In this document: one piece after another, positions 35,761-49,276 of the stretch
Layout: every line of letters starts with the position of its first letter
Position numbering within the stretch: the first letter of the stretch is position 1
Assembly (NCBI GenBank): GCA_963555705.1
Contig: OY743179.1
Span: 18,422,692-18,486,691, forward strand
Length of the DNA: 64,000 bases
Source: Ligustrum vulgare
Lineage: Eukaryota; Streptophyta; Magnoliopsida; Lamiales; Oleaceae
Direction of reading: 5' to 3'
The notes under the pieces: generated by a model
The model's database searches: none
The model's input: the letters and a program-made list of their open reading frames with translations, nothing else
What the model was told of the DNA's origin: nothing
Position numbers and translations under genes: made by a program

Positions 35761-35987
35761 AATTGAAGATTCAATCTTATATATATATATATAGTAGTTA
35801 GGGTAAGATTTGGACATTTTCATCACTAAGGATTGATTGTGCAACTTTAACAAATGATTGGATATGAACTATTTTTTTTAAAAAATAATAAAGTTGAACA
35901 TTAAAATGCTAATAAGGTAATATGCGGGGACCAAGTGTGCAATTTTCTTAACAAAACCTCAAGTTTGATTTCACCTAATTAAAATAA

Positions 35988-36060
35988 CTAGGGTTAGACG
36001 TGCGCTGCACGACTCGGCTTCAAATGTCAGTATTGATAATATTGTGTGCATTTGGCGTAA
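35988..36060 (-). mobile_element. 3' terminus of a third Helitron-like element
   Basis: On the minus strand a hairpin CGTGC-AGC-GCACG (36011-35999) is followed by TCTAACC and CTAG (35991-35988), then T. It shares gtcagtatt sequence with elements 1 and 2. The body runs to higher coordinates; its other end is not found. Confidence 0.5.
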
Positions 36061-36998
36061 TTGGAAAAAGTGATGGTGATGTGTAGAAAAATGTTTTGTA
36101 TTATTTATAATTCACAATAGAATCATATGTAAAAGGGTAAATGTTTTATAGTAGTTGAGTTTATACGATTATCATAGATGCCAAGACATTAATAACAACC
36201 AAATTCATTAAAAACTTAAATGCAGTCTATATAATTAATAATATATAAAACTAAAAAAAAAAAAAAAAACTTTCCTTGCAAAATAAAATACTCTCTATCT
36301 TCCTTGGGCATATTGTAAGCTTAATACATGTAATTTTATTGCTATAGAAAATTTTCTCAAATTCTTTACTTATTTACATAGTTCAATTAGGGAAAAAGGG
36401 GTGTGTGTGTGTGTGGGGGGGGGGGGGGGATTGAAAAAGGAAAAAATTTGAAATGAGACTTGCTAACTATAAAGAAAACCACAATGAGACTTGCTAAATA
36501 TTAATATAATCTATAACATGAAAAATTCTACATGGTCAAAACAGAATTAGGATGGATACTACCGAACAAATGTTGGTACATTTTCAGATTCTTGGGGTTA
36601 ACACCAACCGGTTTGAGTGACATTTTGTTTCCTGTCCCTCCCAACATCTATAAAATTTGAACTGTCCACAATAGAGGTAAAGCAATCATAAACACCAGTA
36701 ATTCAATTGAGGTAAAGCAAGAGTAGTTAATTGAGGTAAAGTAAGAGTAGTAATTCAATCATAAACGCCCGATAGAGAAGTCAGATATATCTGGACCAAA
36801 ACATGAGAAAAGGAAATCAATAAGTCTGATCAAATGTTCTAGAAATTAAATGAAGTACCGGTCCTTGAAATTATATTAAATGAAGCACGCAGGATGGCTC
36901 AATCTATTTGTATACAACATGAAATTATTCAAAGATATATAGGTAAGGCAAGAGCTCCGAAACACATGGATCATGGAAATACGACATAAATTGTTTAC
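36061..36998. other. No clear gene; possible last exon
   Basis: Contains a GT/G run (36400-36430). On the minus strand after an AG at 36665 there is a short open stretch (MLGGTGNKMSLKPV, to about 36535) that could be a terminal exon of the candidate gene at 36999-54824. Its phase does not fit well. Confidence 0.3.
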
Positions 36999-37075
36999 CT
37001 TGACCTAGGAAGTGAGAAATTATTCCTAATTTGAGCTGCCACAAGGCTTCCACGTGCACCAGAGAGCAGATCTAC

Positions 37076-38135
37076 CTTTTGTATGAACAATACAAGCACT
37101 AAAATATCAAATTTGGTTGAAGAACAAATACAAAAGCATTAGCTGAAGATAACATAATATATTTGACTGGAACTCCTTAAGTAAATAGAGAACATTAAAC
37201 AAACGAATTCGCTAAAAGTATAGGAATATAATGGAAAGATCTTTCCATCGTGAAAATATACGGTGGCAACTACATTTTCTGAACCCGTAACCTGAGGGCT
37301 TGTTCAAATTTGAATCTTACAGTTGTTCACTTTTGTAAATTAGGAGCATAAACAGTAAATGAAAACCATAAAGATCATAGGTGCTCCTCTTAGCAAGACA
37401 AAAGATATTGCGAAGATAGGAACATGTATCTGCAAAATAATTATAATTTGCACCCTCATAAGTAATTAATCAAGCATGCACACGTAGGGGGAAGAAATAG
37501 AGAAGAGTTACAATAACAAAATGAGCATTTCTTTATAAAAAAAATTCTAGAACCAAACTGTGTCATTACTAAATTTTCTGGACATCTTTATCTTGGACAT
37601 GACCTGAGAGTACACTAAGCACTAAAAAAAAAAAAAGATAAAAATGATGCATAATAAACAAGAAAAGGACAAAGGTTAAATTCAGTATAGAAATCGATCA
37701 GTATTACAATTCCAAAAATTAACAGAACATATGATGGTAGCAAATTGAAAAAAATTCTTATTGTGAACATATGATTCCTCGATACATTACTGCAATGAAC
37801 TAAATTTGAGGATGTTCTTGAGATCCTGAAAAAAAAAAGGTTAAAAAAAGTTGAAGCTGGAATACTTCTTGATTTGGTCTATTTGAGGTTGTAAGCAAAC
37901 AATCACATTTTGATATTGAAATATGACGGGAGTAAATCACACCCTATAAAAATATACTTGAAAATATCATTCATGAATTCAGTCAATTTAGCAATATAAT
38001 TCCATAATAATATTTCTTCATACAGGTAAACAGACAATTATTGACTACTGCCATCTTGACTCTAAAGAAATGTTTGTGTAATACCTCAGACAAAACAAAA
38101 AATTGAAACTAACAAATAAAATATGCTAAAACTAA
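37076..38135. other. Intron-like sequence, no element identified
   Basis: AT-rich. At 37833-37797 on the minus strand there is a good acceptor followed by DLKNILKFSSLQ and a stop. This is another possible small exon, not connected to the others. Confidence 0.3.
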
Positions 38136-38300
38136 GAGTTTGTTTGGTGTAGGAGAAATTGGGGAAAATTTGATTTTTGGGAGAAAGAGTGGTTGAAAAC
38201 ATGTTGAAAGGTGTGAATGTGATAAGTCCTACAAAAATGTGTAGTTGGAAATGAATTTTGAAAGAAAAGTTGTGTAAAAACTTCTTGACCAAACATGGGC
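38136..38300. mobile_element. Tourist-like MITE, 165 bp
   Basis: It begins GAGTTTGTTTGGTGTAGG and ends CTTGACCAAACATGGGC, with TAA on both sides (38133-38135, 38301-38303). A related inverted copy is at 58295-58460. Confidence 0.78.
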
Positions 38301-39034
38301 TAAGGAATAATACTTATCATTTGACAAAAAATGCCCTAATACTTTAAATCAAAATTTAAAACTTTTGCTATACATGTTTTAAGCGAAAACGCACAGTAAA
38401 AATAACAAAAAAGATTATCATTTACGAATTTTAAGTTTGAAAAACATACACCACGTGTAGAACCCACAATTACTATCAGTCTTTCACAGAACATAGCATA
38501 AATAACAAACCACATGAAAATGAAATAAAATCCTCGAGAAATCAGAAAATAGGAAGCTTCTGCTATATCTATTTAGGAAGAAACACACTAAAATTCTGAA
38601 AATGAAAGTCATTTTGCCATTTGAACTTCTGAAAAAATACAATGTGTACCCAAAATCCAAAGTCACAGGAATAAAACAAAACCGAAAGGAAGAAAATGAA
38701 CAAAATCAAACAAGGATAAAAAAACCAAATATAAACCATTTATCATTGTTCCGAATATGCTCATAAAAATCATTCAAATATAAATGAATTGCATTAACCC
38801 ATAAAAGTATCATCAATTCAAACATAAAAAACAAATAACATAAATAGAGCAATCCATACAGAAAAAACAAAGATATAGTTACCGACTTCTTGGCTCCTTT
38901 TTTCAGTTTTTTTTCCTGACTTAGAAGAGAAAATAGTAAATGTCCAAACATTAAAAAAAAAAAATTGAATGCATAGTGATCTTTTTCAACCCATCATAGA
39001 AATTGCTACCAAAGTTAAATAGCAAAACCCATCA

Positions 39035-39600
39035 CAATTGATTACTGGAGAAGATGGGATGCTGCCCAAACTAATTTCCTTATTGCCATCAAATTTTAAA
39101 GAAAACATAAAATGTGCCAAATGCCATCAAAAAATATGCTTTGTGAGCCAAATCGACTGAATGTTAATCTATTAGCACATATTGACCTCGTAAATACTAC
39201 AAATCGAACAATAGATTACTGGAGAAGATAGGAAAATGCTTGAACTAATTTCCTAAGTGTCATCAAAATCAAAAGAAAAGAGAAAATGTGTCATGAGAGC
39301 TGACTATACCATCACAAAAGCTGCCATAACTTTGCTAGCAAAATCAACAAAAGATTCATCTTTTACCACATATCGACAACTTTAGTACTATAAAACAAAC
39401 AATTGATTACTGGAGAAGACACGAGACTGCACGAACTAATTTCCTTAGTCTCATCAAATTTAAAAGAAAAAAGAAATCGTGCCAAATGTCATGAGAAAGC
39501 TGGATATAACATCACAAGAGCTGCGACAACTTGGTGACCCAAATCGGCTGAATGTTCATCTTTTACCACACATCGAAAACTTCAATACTAAAAATCGAAC
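39035..39600. repeat. Tandem repeat, about 180-bp unit x3
   Basis: Three diverged units each start ttgattactggagaagac-like (near 39039, 39211, 39399), continue aactaatttcctta, aagaaaa, and end near tcatcttttaccacatatcga. They lie in the putative large intron of the candidate gene. Confidence 0.8.
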
Positions 39601-41067
39601 ACAGTAGTATAAAATCTTCTCTAGTGAGGATCAAGAATACTAAAAAAAACCGAACCTTATAGTTATAGAAGACACCGATTATCTCATTTTTAGCATGTTC
39701 TTGGTCACCTACCCAATTGAATTCTCACCTGCAAAATGAGCAATAGAGGACAAATTAGACTCAACAGACATCAACTCATTTGAAACAATTAGATAAAAAC
39801 CAACCCACAAAGATGCCATCTTTTCTTAACTCCTGAGATGTAAAGATTCAATATTTTCTTAACTCTTGAGCTATAGTTTAATAATATCTTTTATGTTTCA
39901 AAATAGTCTATAGTTTAAACACTATATTATCATTTTATTGGGAAAAGATAATTACTTGATCAATTGATACTAATACATCTGGTTAGAGGAAATAAGGATA
40001 GATCTTCCCTCCTGAGCTAGAATCCACTTCTTGCTTATGAATTCGATAAGCTGCCTACATTGGGTAAAACTTCAATCAGATACTAAAAATTCAATCAAAA
40101 TAAAGTACTATTTTGCAAGTAAACATAATTATTTCTATCATGCTGTAAGTAAACATAATTATTTCTATCATGCTGTCAGATATTAGTTCAAGACATCTCA
40201 TGCTCATTTGCTGGAGAAGCCAAAACCAGAATATTAGCGAAAAATAGGAAATGCCAAGTCAAAAGCAACAATACCAAAAGAAGTTGATTAATCATGAAGA
40301 ATCCTACAAAAAAAATCAAATCTTTATCATCTTACCGCATGATTTAACATTGAATATGCAGTTATAAATTCATAATTACATTGAATTTTTATAAACCTTT
40401 TCTTGAAAATCATTTGTATGAAAAGTGAAGAAAAAATTTGACTACATAAAAGCATACATGAGACAATTTCATCTATATGATGTTATTTAAATACCATTAG
40501 AGGTGGTGGGAGTGGGACAGGACAGATTCCCAAAGACATTAATGTTTACATGACCAGAATTTAGTCCCTAGGATGAGTTTAAAACTTTAAGGTGAGGTTA
40601 TTTTTAGGGATTACACATGATTGTCCTGTTTTAGTACCTCATTGAAATTATATATTCTAGTTTGATGAAAATATTCTATTTTACAACTTAGGAAGCATTG
40701 CACTTAAGTGTATCAGACATGATGCAATACAGGTTATTTTTTATCCTCCAGCCTCCAGAATTAACAACAGGGTATAGGGATTAATGGAAGTAATACAAAT
40801 CATCTTGTTAAGCAGAAGCCCTTCACCACTGAGAAATTTGGGGAAGACACAAAAGAAATGGCTCTGTCCTCCTAAGAAGTTCCATTGACATTTCACTTTT
40901 ATATCGTACAATTACAACAATGGTGAGTAAAAAATTCCTCCCTTATGAGGTGTAGGCTTACATCATTTTAGAAATATTGTTTGGAAACATATTATGAATC
41001 CTTAAATGTTCTAAATTCAAGCAATTTGCATTCTCCCCAAACCTTAAAAAAAATGGCGAAACTACAA

Positions 41068-41106
<39 letters not shown>

Positions 41107-41136
41107 TTGTCATAACATTCAAAAATATTTATATTT
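39601..41136. other. Intron-like sequence, no gene seen
   Basis: A 30-bp perfect duplication (gtaaacataattatttctatcatgctg) lies at 40117-40176, and an (AAT)n tract at 41070-41098. No coding potential is seen. Confidence 0.5.
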
Positions 41137-41141
41137 AAATA

Positions 41142-41817
41142 TGTTGAATCCGAGCCCAGAGAAAGGTCCTGTGATCCATCAGCGAAGGCCCATTAGTGGT
41201 CCAACGGACCACGGCCCACAACTCAAGGCCTAAAGTATCACCTGGGAAGAATGCCGAGGTGGTATGCCGAGCATTCCTCTTTAAACCGACCTGGTTAATG
41301 CCTAGCCGATGTGCTTTAAGCCCAGCCGGGGCACTTTATGGCGCTGACCAGAAGAGAGAGATGGAGTCAGTGATGGGACACTGCCTTTACCCAGATGTGA
41401 CGGACGCCCATCCCCTACGAAATGTAGCAATGATTACGGTTGGAAAGCAAGAATGTCACATCCATAAGCTAGGGTGATGACAAGTGTAAAGTATGCCACG
41501 TGTCGTGATCCAAGGCAAAAAGTCCCTCTATAAATAAAGCCCAATTGTATCCAAAGAGGGGGTTAGCAATTTCTCACTCTTAACAATATACTTCTCTCAC
41601 TCCCTTTTCTCTCTTTTACACACTTATATCTCCCGCACCCAATATATTTATATTTGCCCAAAATGAGTACTGACTTAGGCATCGGAGTGCAAACGGGAGC
41701 CACCTCGGCCCCCTTTGCAAACTGATTGTTTGTCACAGTGCGCAGGAAGCCCACGTGTTCAAGAGGGAGGAGCTGAGACGTGTTGGTCCAAGGTCCATCC
41801 GGATTTTGTGGTCAACA
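41142..41817 (+). repeat. 5' LTR of the gypsy element
   Basis: Starts TGTTGAATCCGAGCCC and ends TGTGGTCAACA. A TATA box TATAAATA sits at about 41528-41535. Confidence 0.95.
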
Positions 41818-41942
41818 TTTTGGCGCCTTCTGTGGGAAGCCATACTGCTAACCACGAAAATACATGATAAAAAGCCACACATGGAAAAGTAGTCCTGAAA
41901 AAAGGACGAATAACCTCTTACAATAGAGCGGATAACTGCAAA

Positions 41943-42227
41943 GAGCTTTGAAAGATAAGCTGGTTGGCCTTGAAAAAGGTAGGAGCTTTGAAAGATAAGC
42001 TGGTTGGCCTTGAAAAAGGTAGAAGCTCTGAAAGATAAGCTTGTTGGCCTTGAAAAAGGTAGGAGCTTTGAAAGATAAGCTGGTTGGCCTTGAAAAAGGT
42101 AGGAACTTTGAAACATAAGTTTAAACGGCCTTGAAAAAGGTAAAGAACTTTGAAACATAAGTTTAAACACCCTTGAAAAAGGTAAAGAACTTTGAAACAT
42201 AAGTTTAAACACCATTGAAAAAGGTTT
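41943..42227 (+). repeat. Leader tandem repeat, 40-42 bp unit x7
   Basis: Four units of gagctttgaaagataagctgg-type are followed by three of gaactttgaaacataagttt-type, each ending ccttgaaaaaggta. They lie in the untranslated leader between PBS and gag, and may relate to packaging or translation; that is inference only. Confidence 0.9.
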
Positions 42228-42293
42228 GAAGCAGCAAGATAAAGGCCTATCTATCCTTGAAAAGCAAGATAAGACCAGAAATTCTTCTGAAAC

Positions 42294-45200
42294 ATGAATG
42301 AAAGTGATGGTGATGTTAACCCCCATAGGGGAAGAAGTGGCCGAAACAACGAGGACGAAGTTCCTCAAGAACTCCATGAAAACGCCAACGAGGAGGCGGC
42401 ACAACCTAATCCACCTCGTCGGTGCCGAAATCGCTGCATGATGCGAGACATGACACTCATGGCGGCCCAAATGCTGGAGATGCAGAGGCAGCAAATAGAA
42501 CAAACTGCTGCAATGAATGCCTTTATGGCCAGAGGGTATGCTGTGAACGAACCTGCGATGCCTCAGCAATACTCACAGCCACATTATTCACCATCTGAGG
42601 CGGCCACTGTATCTTATTATTATCAGGACTCGCAGGCATACGCCGAAGTGGAATCCGAACCCTTCTACGAGTGAGACCCAGAACATGAAACACATGAGGA
42701 ACAAAACCCACCACCAGCTAGACGCAGGGAGGCTTCTCCCGCAAATTTCGGCAGTGTTTTTAGCCGAATAGGAGGGTTATTCAGGGGACAACGACGGGGA
42801 CAAATGGACCCAGGTCGGCACAATGTCGCAGAGCCTAGAAATAGGCGCGAGCGACGTGCTGAAGAAGCCTTATCGCAGGGTCAAATGTACAGGAACCAAC
42901 GAGGTATGGGGGGAGAAAGGATGGCATCAGCACATGAGCCTAGGAATAGGCAAGAAAGAAGAGCCGAAGCAGTTCGGACTAATCCTCGCAATGAGTTACA
43001 GAGCCATGAAAGGCAAAACTACGGCCGCGTTCCACCACCGCAAGGGCAGGAGTACGCTCCATCGCTCTATGGCTAATACCGTGATCCGGAGTATTCCGGT
43101 TATGACGAGAACAGCGAGCTGCCGTCGTACGAATTGGATGACGAAGAGGAAGTAAGTCCCTTCACAGAGGTCCTCCGTAGATGCCCCGTCCCCCATGACT
43201 TTGAAATGCCGGAAATAGTAAAGTATTCTGGCCGAGGTGATCCTGATGATCACCTGTTAAATTACCGCGCCAGCATGGAAATAGCCGGGGCCACCCCGGC
43301 ACTGAAATGTAAAGCTTTTGCTTTAACCCTTGAGGGAAGTGCTATACGATGGTATAAAAAACTCCCTCCTGGCAGCATCCACAGTTGGAGGGATATGAAA
43401 ACTGCTTTTAAGAATGACTTTGTTTCTTCCAGGCCTGGTCAACTCCCACTCCAACGCCTTCAGGATCTGAGGCAGGGAAGGGACGAATCTCTGAAAAGTT
43501 ACCTAGCTAGATTCACTGAAGAAATGCATATCTGCGAAAATATCACAGAAGCGGAGATGTTCTCCGCCCTAAAAGGAGGGCTAGATATGACCAGCATGTT
43601 TTGGAGGGATGTCCGGAGCAGGAAACCAAGAGATTACAATACCCTGGTAGACCTGATGAAGGAAGAGATTGTATCAGAGGAAATGGCTAGGGCCAGGGAT
43701 AATTACCCCCAAGGGAGATACAACCTTGGATATCCCAATGAAGCGGACCTCAAAAAGGGAGGAAACAAGGATAGGATTGGCGGTAACCGAGGTGGCGCGC
43801 CTCGGCCATTCTCGGGGACGGGATCTAGCTTTGCAGCAGAAATCACTGAGGCTATCTCTCACTTACACTCTAACACCCCTTCTCAAAATCCTCACACGGC
43901 TCAAGGGAGAGTGGAAAGCGGCCGAAGTGGAAAACAGCCCATGATTGGGGCTTACTGCGCCTACCACAGGTATTACGGTCACGCAACAGAGGATTGCAGA
44001 GAAATCCACCTGCTAGCCGACCAAAAGGCACAGGGGAGAAGTAGAGGTGATTTTCCCCCTGACACAGGGCGGATACAAAAATCTGGTGGCCAGAAGTTCA
44101 ACCGAGCTGATAGGAGAGCTCCGTGGAAGAACTCAACTAAGGAAAGAATTGATAATCGTCAAAGAGACAGGAATAAGGGCCAAGACACCGCCTCGGCACA
44201 TGCCAAAGACACACGGGAACCACCTATGCCTGTGGCCGACCTCCCCATCCATGAAATCGACACAATACTGGGAGGCCCCCACCCAGGTGGGAGCACAAGC
44301 AACTCCCAAAAGAGGTATATAAGAGAGGCCAAGCAGCCCGCCAACGTGAATTATCATATCCACTCCCATCCTGTGGGGGTGCCTCGGACGGAACCTATCA
44401 CCTTCACACAAGACGACGCCGTTGGAGTACACTTCCCACACAACGACGCATTGGTTATTAGGGTGGTGGTGGCTCGAAATGGGCTATCACGGATGATGGT
44501 GGATGATGGTGCCTCGGTAAATATGATTTACGGGGTAACTTTTGATAAGATGGGGATCAGCACTCCCCTCATTCCGATCCCTGATCCGATATACGGATTC
44601 ACCGGGGACAGCATAACCCCCAGAGGGTCCATAACCCTTATGACTGAAATAGGGCAAGCCCCGACCCTCTCCAGAATCCCTATGGAATTCTTGGTGGTTG
44701 ACAAAATCTCCTCCTATCATGGCTCAATTGGGAGGCCTGGTCACATTGACTTGGGGGCTGTAACGCATACCAAATACATTTGCATGAAGTTCCCTACGGA
44801 GCATGGCGTTGCAACTGTGAGGGGAAGCCAAACAGAATCCCGGGCTTGTTACACAAATGCAATCCGGAAGTTTCAAGATCGAAGCTTAAACATGATCAGT
44901 GATGTAGCCATGGCCGAGGCTGCTCCAGACCCTGAAAGATTGGGTGAAGGGCCATCTGGAGACAAGGATGTCACAATGATCCTAGAAGAGGATTTAGCAG
45001 ATCTAGACCCCAGGATGGCAGGTGACAATTGCCCCACCCCTGCCGAAAGGTTGGAGTGCTTCGGCGTAGACCCACTGGACCCAATCAAGGAATTACAGGT
45101 CAGACTAGACTCGCCAACCGAATACAAGAGTCAATTAAAGGAATTCCTACTTCAAAACCTCGATGTATTCGCATGGAAGCATGGCGACATGGTTGGGATT

Positions 45201-48200
45201 GATCCTAAGGAGGCATGTCACAACTCCAAGTTGATCCACGAAGCCCTGGGCATAGGCAGAAGAGAAGACCTATGAGTTCAGACAAGTATGAGGCCTTGAA
45301 AGACGAGGTCACGAAGCTATTGAAAAATGGCTTCATCAGAGAATCGCGCTATCCGAAGTGGGTATCAAACCCTGTTTTAGTACCAAAACACAATGGGAAG
45401 CTTAGAGTATGTATTGATTTTTTGAATTTGAACCAGGCATGTCCAAAAGACAGCTTTCCACTGCCCCGGATCGATCAATTGGTTGACTCTACGGCAGGGC
45501 ATGAGCTCCTGAGCTTCATGGATGCTTACTCCGGATACAATCAGATCCCCATGTATGAATCGGACGAGGAGCATACCTCGTTTATAACAGATAGAGGACT
45601 CTATTGCTACAAAGCAATGCCGTTCGGCTTGAAAAATGCGGGAGCTACCTATCAGAGGCTAGTGAATCGCATGTTTGTAAAACAATTGGGAAACACCATG
45701 GAGGTGTATGTTGATGACATGTTGGTCAAAAGTACGGTCGCCGCGGATCATATCCGCCATTTGTCAGAGGCTTTCGATATTTTGAGGAAATATCGGATGA
45801 AGCTCAACCCGGCGAAGTGTGCATTTGGAGTAGCATCTGGAAAATTTCTTGGGTTCATGGTGAATAAAAGAGGAATCGAAGCTAATCCCGACAAAATCGA
45901 TGCTTTGTTAAACATGCAATCGCCTCGAAATCCAAAGGAGGTGCAAAGCTTAACAGGAAGAATCGTAGCCCTGAATCGATTTGTCTCCAAATCCACAGAC
46001 AAATGCTTGCCATTTTTCAAAATCCTAAAAGGGGGGGAAACGATTCCAGTGGACACCGGAGTGTGAGCAGGCTTTCACCGACCTGAGAGCATCCTTGGGA
46101 CGACCCCCATTGCTATCAAAGCCAAAGGCCGGCGAGCCTCTCTACTTGTATTTGGCTGTGTCCAAAGAGGCTGTTAGCTCCGTGTTGGTCAGAGAAGAGG
46201 AGGGGAATCAATTTCCAGTATATTACGTGAGTAAAGCCATGCTAGATGCGGAGACACGCTACCCAGATATGGAGAAACTTGCCCTTTCACTACTCACCGC
46301 TTCTCGCAAACTTCGCCCCTACTTTCAAGCACACTCCATACACGTGCTCACCGACTTTCCCATGAGACAAGTATTGCAAAAACCAGATGTATCTGGGAGA
46401 TTACTGAAATGGGCAATAGAAATAAGCCAGTTTGACATACACTATGCGCCTCGGACTGCGATAAAGGCCCAAGCTTTGGCTGACTTCGTAGTCGAATTCA
46501 CACACCCGCCGGAGGTCGAAATGATTGATAACACAGAGGTTAGCCAGGAGTGGAAATTATTTGTTGATGGGTCCTCGGCTAAGGAGGGATCCGGTGCGGG
46601 CATATTATTAATTAGCCCGGAAGGGTTTAAACTACATAGCGCAATCCGCTTCGAGTTCAAAGCCTCGAACAACGTTGCTGAGTACGAAGCGTTGTTAGCT
46701 GGGTTAAGACTTGCCAAAGCTTTAAAGATCAAGTCCATAGTGGCGAACAGCGATTCGCAGCTCGTTGTAAATCAATTCAATGGGCAATTTTCTGACAAAG
46801 AACCCTCTATGGTTGCTTACTTGAAGAAAGTAAGAGATTTGGCGGTACACTTTGAAGAAATGGAATTGCGGCACATCCCCAGAACAAAAAACTCCAACGC
46901 TGATACTCTGTCCAAACTAGCAAGCAGCAGTGATGCGGAGCTATATAATCTGATCCCGGTTGAGCGCATGTTGACCTCCTCTATTGAGCCAGGACCAGAG
47001 ATTTTGATGGTAGAGGAAGAGAGATCCTGGATGAATCCGCTGATTGCATATTTGAGGCACCAGACAGTGCCAAACGAGCCTGAAGCAGCTCGGAAATTGC
47101 AAAGGTATGCTGCCAATTTCGTACTCTTGGATGATCTACTTTATAAACGGAGTTTCACCTCCCCGTCGCTAAGATGTGTTGGGCCTGAGGAAGGGCGATA
47201 TGTAATGAGGGAAATCCATGAAGGTATATGTGGCAATCATGCTGGGGCACTATCGCTAGCTCGGAAAGCCCTCAAACAGGGGTATTTCTGGCCCACTATG
47301 CGAAAGGACTCTCATGACTTTGTGCGCAAGTGTGATAAATGCCAAAGACACGCAACCATACTGCATCAGCCACATCACAGGCTAACCGTGGTGACCAGCC
47401 CTTGGCCTTTTTCAAAATGGGGGGTTGATATTATAGGTCCTTTGCCTAGGGGAGCCGGAAATAATTGCTTTGCTATAGTAGCAATTGACTACTTCACCAA
47501 GTGGGTCGAGGCTGAACCACTTATGAGAATCACCGAGGCCAACACCACCAAGTTCATTTGGAAGAATATCATATGCCGGTTTGGGGTACCCCATTCGCTG
47601 GTTAGTGACAATGCTAAACAGTTTAAAAACAGAAGCGTGGACGAGTTGTGTGGTGATTTGGGAATTAGAAAGCTGTTTTCATCTCCACATCACCCGCAGG
47701 CCAATGGGCAAGTGGAAGCAGTGAACAAAACCATAAAAAACACCCAGAAAAGGAAGCTGGAATTCAGAAAGGGCGCGTGGGTAGATGAGCTACCACTGGT
47801 GTTATGGGCGCTTCGAACCACCTCGCACACCGCTACTGGTGAAACACCCTTCTCATTGGCATATGGAGCCGAGGCGGTATGCCCCGTTGAAATTGGGATC
47901 CCTTCGCTTCGTCAAATCCATTACGACGAAGTGAGAAATGAAGAAGCACAAAGGGCCGGTTTGGATTTCCTCATGGAGAAACGGAACGATTCTCAAGTGG
48001 TGATGGCCAGATACCAGGAAAAGATGGCCCGGTACTACAATAAAAGGGTGAAAGGGTGACGCTTTAATATTGGGGACCTAGTCCTAAAAAAGGTTCTTCC
48101 TTCAACTCAAGAACCGGGAGTAGGGACTTTGGGTCCCAACTGGGAAGGCCCTTACAAGATCACAGCCGAGGTGGTACCTGGTACATACATAATTGAAGAT

Positions 48201-48263
48201 TTATCCGGGGTACCTTTGTGTAATCCTTGGAACACAGATCACCTTCGTCGCTATTTTCAATAA
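42294..48263 (+). pseudogene. Gypsy gag-pol polyprotein with dual RNase H, broken
   Basis: From ATG 42294 one frame runs to 45275 with stops at 42672 and 43074. It holds a gag N-part, the capsid-like Retrotrans_gag domain (about 43190-43690, IRWYKKLPPGSI, RFTEEMHICENI) and a protease-like MVDDGASVNMIY near 44490. A shift near 45220 moves to the RT (45270-46020, VCIDFLNLNQACPKD, MPFGLKNAGATYQ, YVDDM) and a one-base gain in a G run near 46035 moves back. Then follow RNase H, a second RNase H (46550-46920, LFVDGSSAKEGSGAG, NSDSQLVVNQF, NADTLSKLAS) and integrase (47200-47900) with its HHCC finger and acidic residues in WGVDIIGP, VSDNAKQF and NGQVEAVN. A stop at 48057 splits off a short tail ending LRRYFQ. 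About five lesions; otherwise well preserved. Confidence 0.95.
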
Positions 48264-49276
48264 GTCAAATTCCACTTCAATGAGACACAGTGTTGTCGCA
48301 TGATTGTATGAAATCGCTAGTTAATTATGATGAGGATTGCACCAAATACTAATTAGCCATACGTATTCTCCATGCATGAAACTGGTGAAAAATGGGGTGT
48401 GTTGGCAAAGTAATTCCATACAAATTCAGACGTAACTGCCTCAGATATTGTCATATGAACCAAAGTTCTAAAAACGATAGATTAGTTCGTACATACGGGG
48501 TGCTCTTTCGCGCGAGATACTAAATGTTTCCGCAAAATGGTTGATACTTTCATATATACACTTAAGCGAAACACTCACAAGACCTATGCGTGCTAAATAC
48601 TGTGAATTCAGCCGTAAAAGTCCCTATATTATTTCTGTTATAAAAACATAAGCGCACGTCGTCAAAATTATAGATTGAAAATAGGCACGCCACAAACAGA
48701 AGTTCATGCAAAGTTGTAAGGGGTGTTACTAAATGTAAGTTAAAAATCGCGCAAAAGTTGGTCGACATCAGATTTAACCAGCAAGCGTGAACGCACCAAG
48801 CTCGTTAAATCTAAGGGACTAGACATTTACAGACATTTACAAAAGGCACAGGAGCCCCTCCGGCCGAACTAGGTTGTGTCCGAGGTGCTTCAAATCAAGT
48901 GCATTTTACAAATCAAGACATTAAGAGCGCATGTCTTATGCTTCAAATCAAGTGCATTTTACAAATCAAGACATTAAGAGTGCATGTCTTATCCTTCAAA
49001 TCAAGTGCATTTTACAAATTAAGACATTAAGAGCGCATGTCTTATCCTTCAAATCAAGTACATTTTACATCATACAAGACATTTACAATCGCAAAGGCGT
49101 CCGCGCTTGGAAGCATATATGCGTAAACAGTTCGAAATGTTACGTTTGCAGGCAAAATATGAATAAGTCATTACAAATTGAATGAATGTTACATTTACAA
49201 ATATCCGGTGCCGGAGCACTTACAAAGAAAAAAGAGAAAACAAAAGATCCAACGACAAGATAAATACAAAAGGGGG
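48264..49276 (+). other. Spacer between integrase and antisense gene
   Basis: Non-coding apart from the 53-bp repeat array at 48887-49085. It probably holds the convergent 3' ends of both genes of the element. Confidence 0.6.
48887..49085. repeat. Tandem repeat, 53-bp unit x3.7
   Basis: Units begin (g/c)cttcaaatcaagtgcatt and end gcatgtcttat; the last is partial and diverged. Confidence 0.92.

Larger units (their letters stand above)
33178..35780 (-). mobile_element. Helitron-like element 2, both ends present
   Basis: The 3' end is on the left. On the minus strand a perfect 7-bp hairpin TGCGTGC/GCACGCA with a 3-base loop (33188-33204) is followed by a short spacer and CTAA (33181-33178), the classic Helitron terminus, with T next. 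The 5' end on the right resembles that of element 1 (AAGATTG..TC, near 35780), although its first bases are altered. There are no terminal inverted repeats and no TSD, as expected. No Rep/helicase is present. A poly(A) retroposon (34439-35314) is inserted in its minisatellite. Confidence 0.65.

Noticed and set aside
41733..42569. A 278-codon minus-strand ORF
   Set aside because: It reads through the leader tandem repeat and LTR end of the gypsy element, giving a repetitive Phe/Ser/Leu-rich product; it is antisense to the gag leader.
48887..49085. Regular direct repeats that could suggest a CRISPR array
   Set aside because: The 53-bp units are adjacent with no unique spacers, and the context is a plant LTR retrotransposon.
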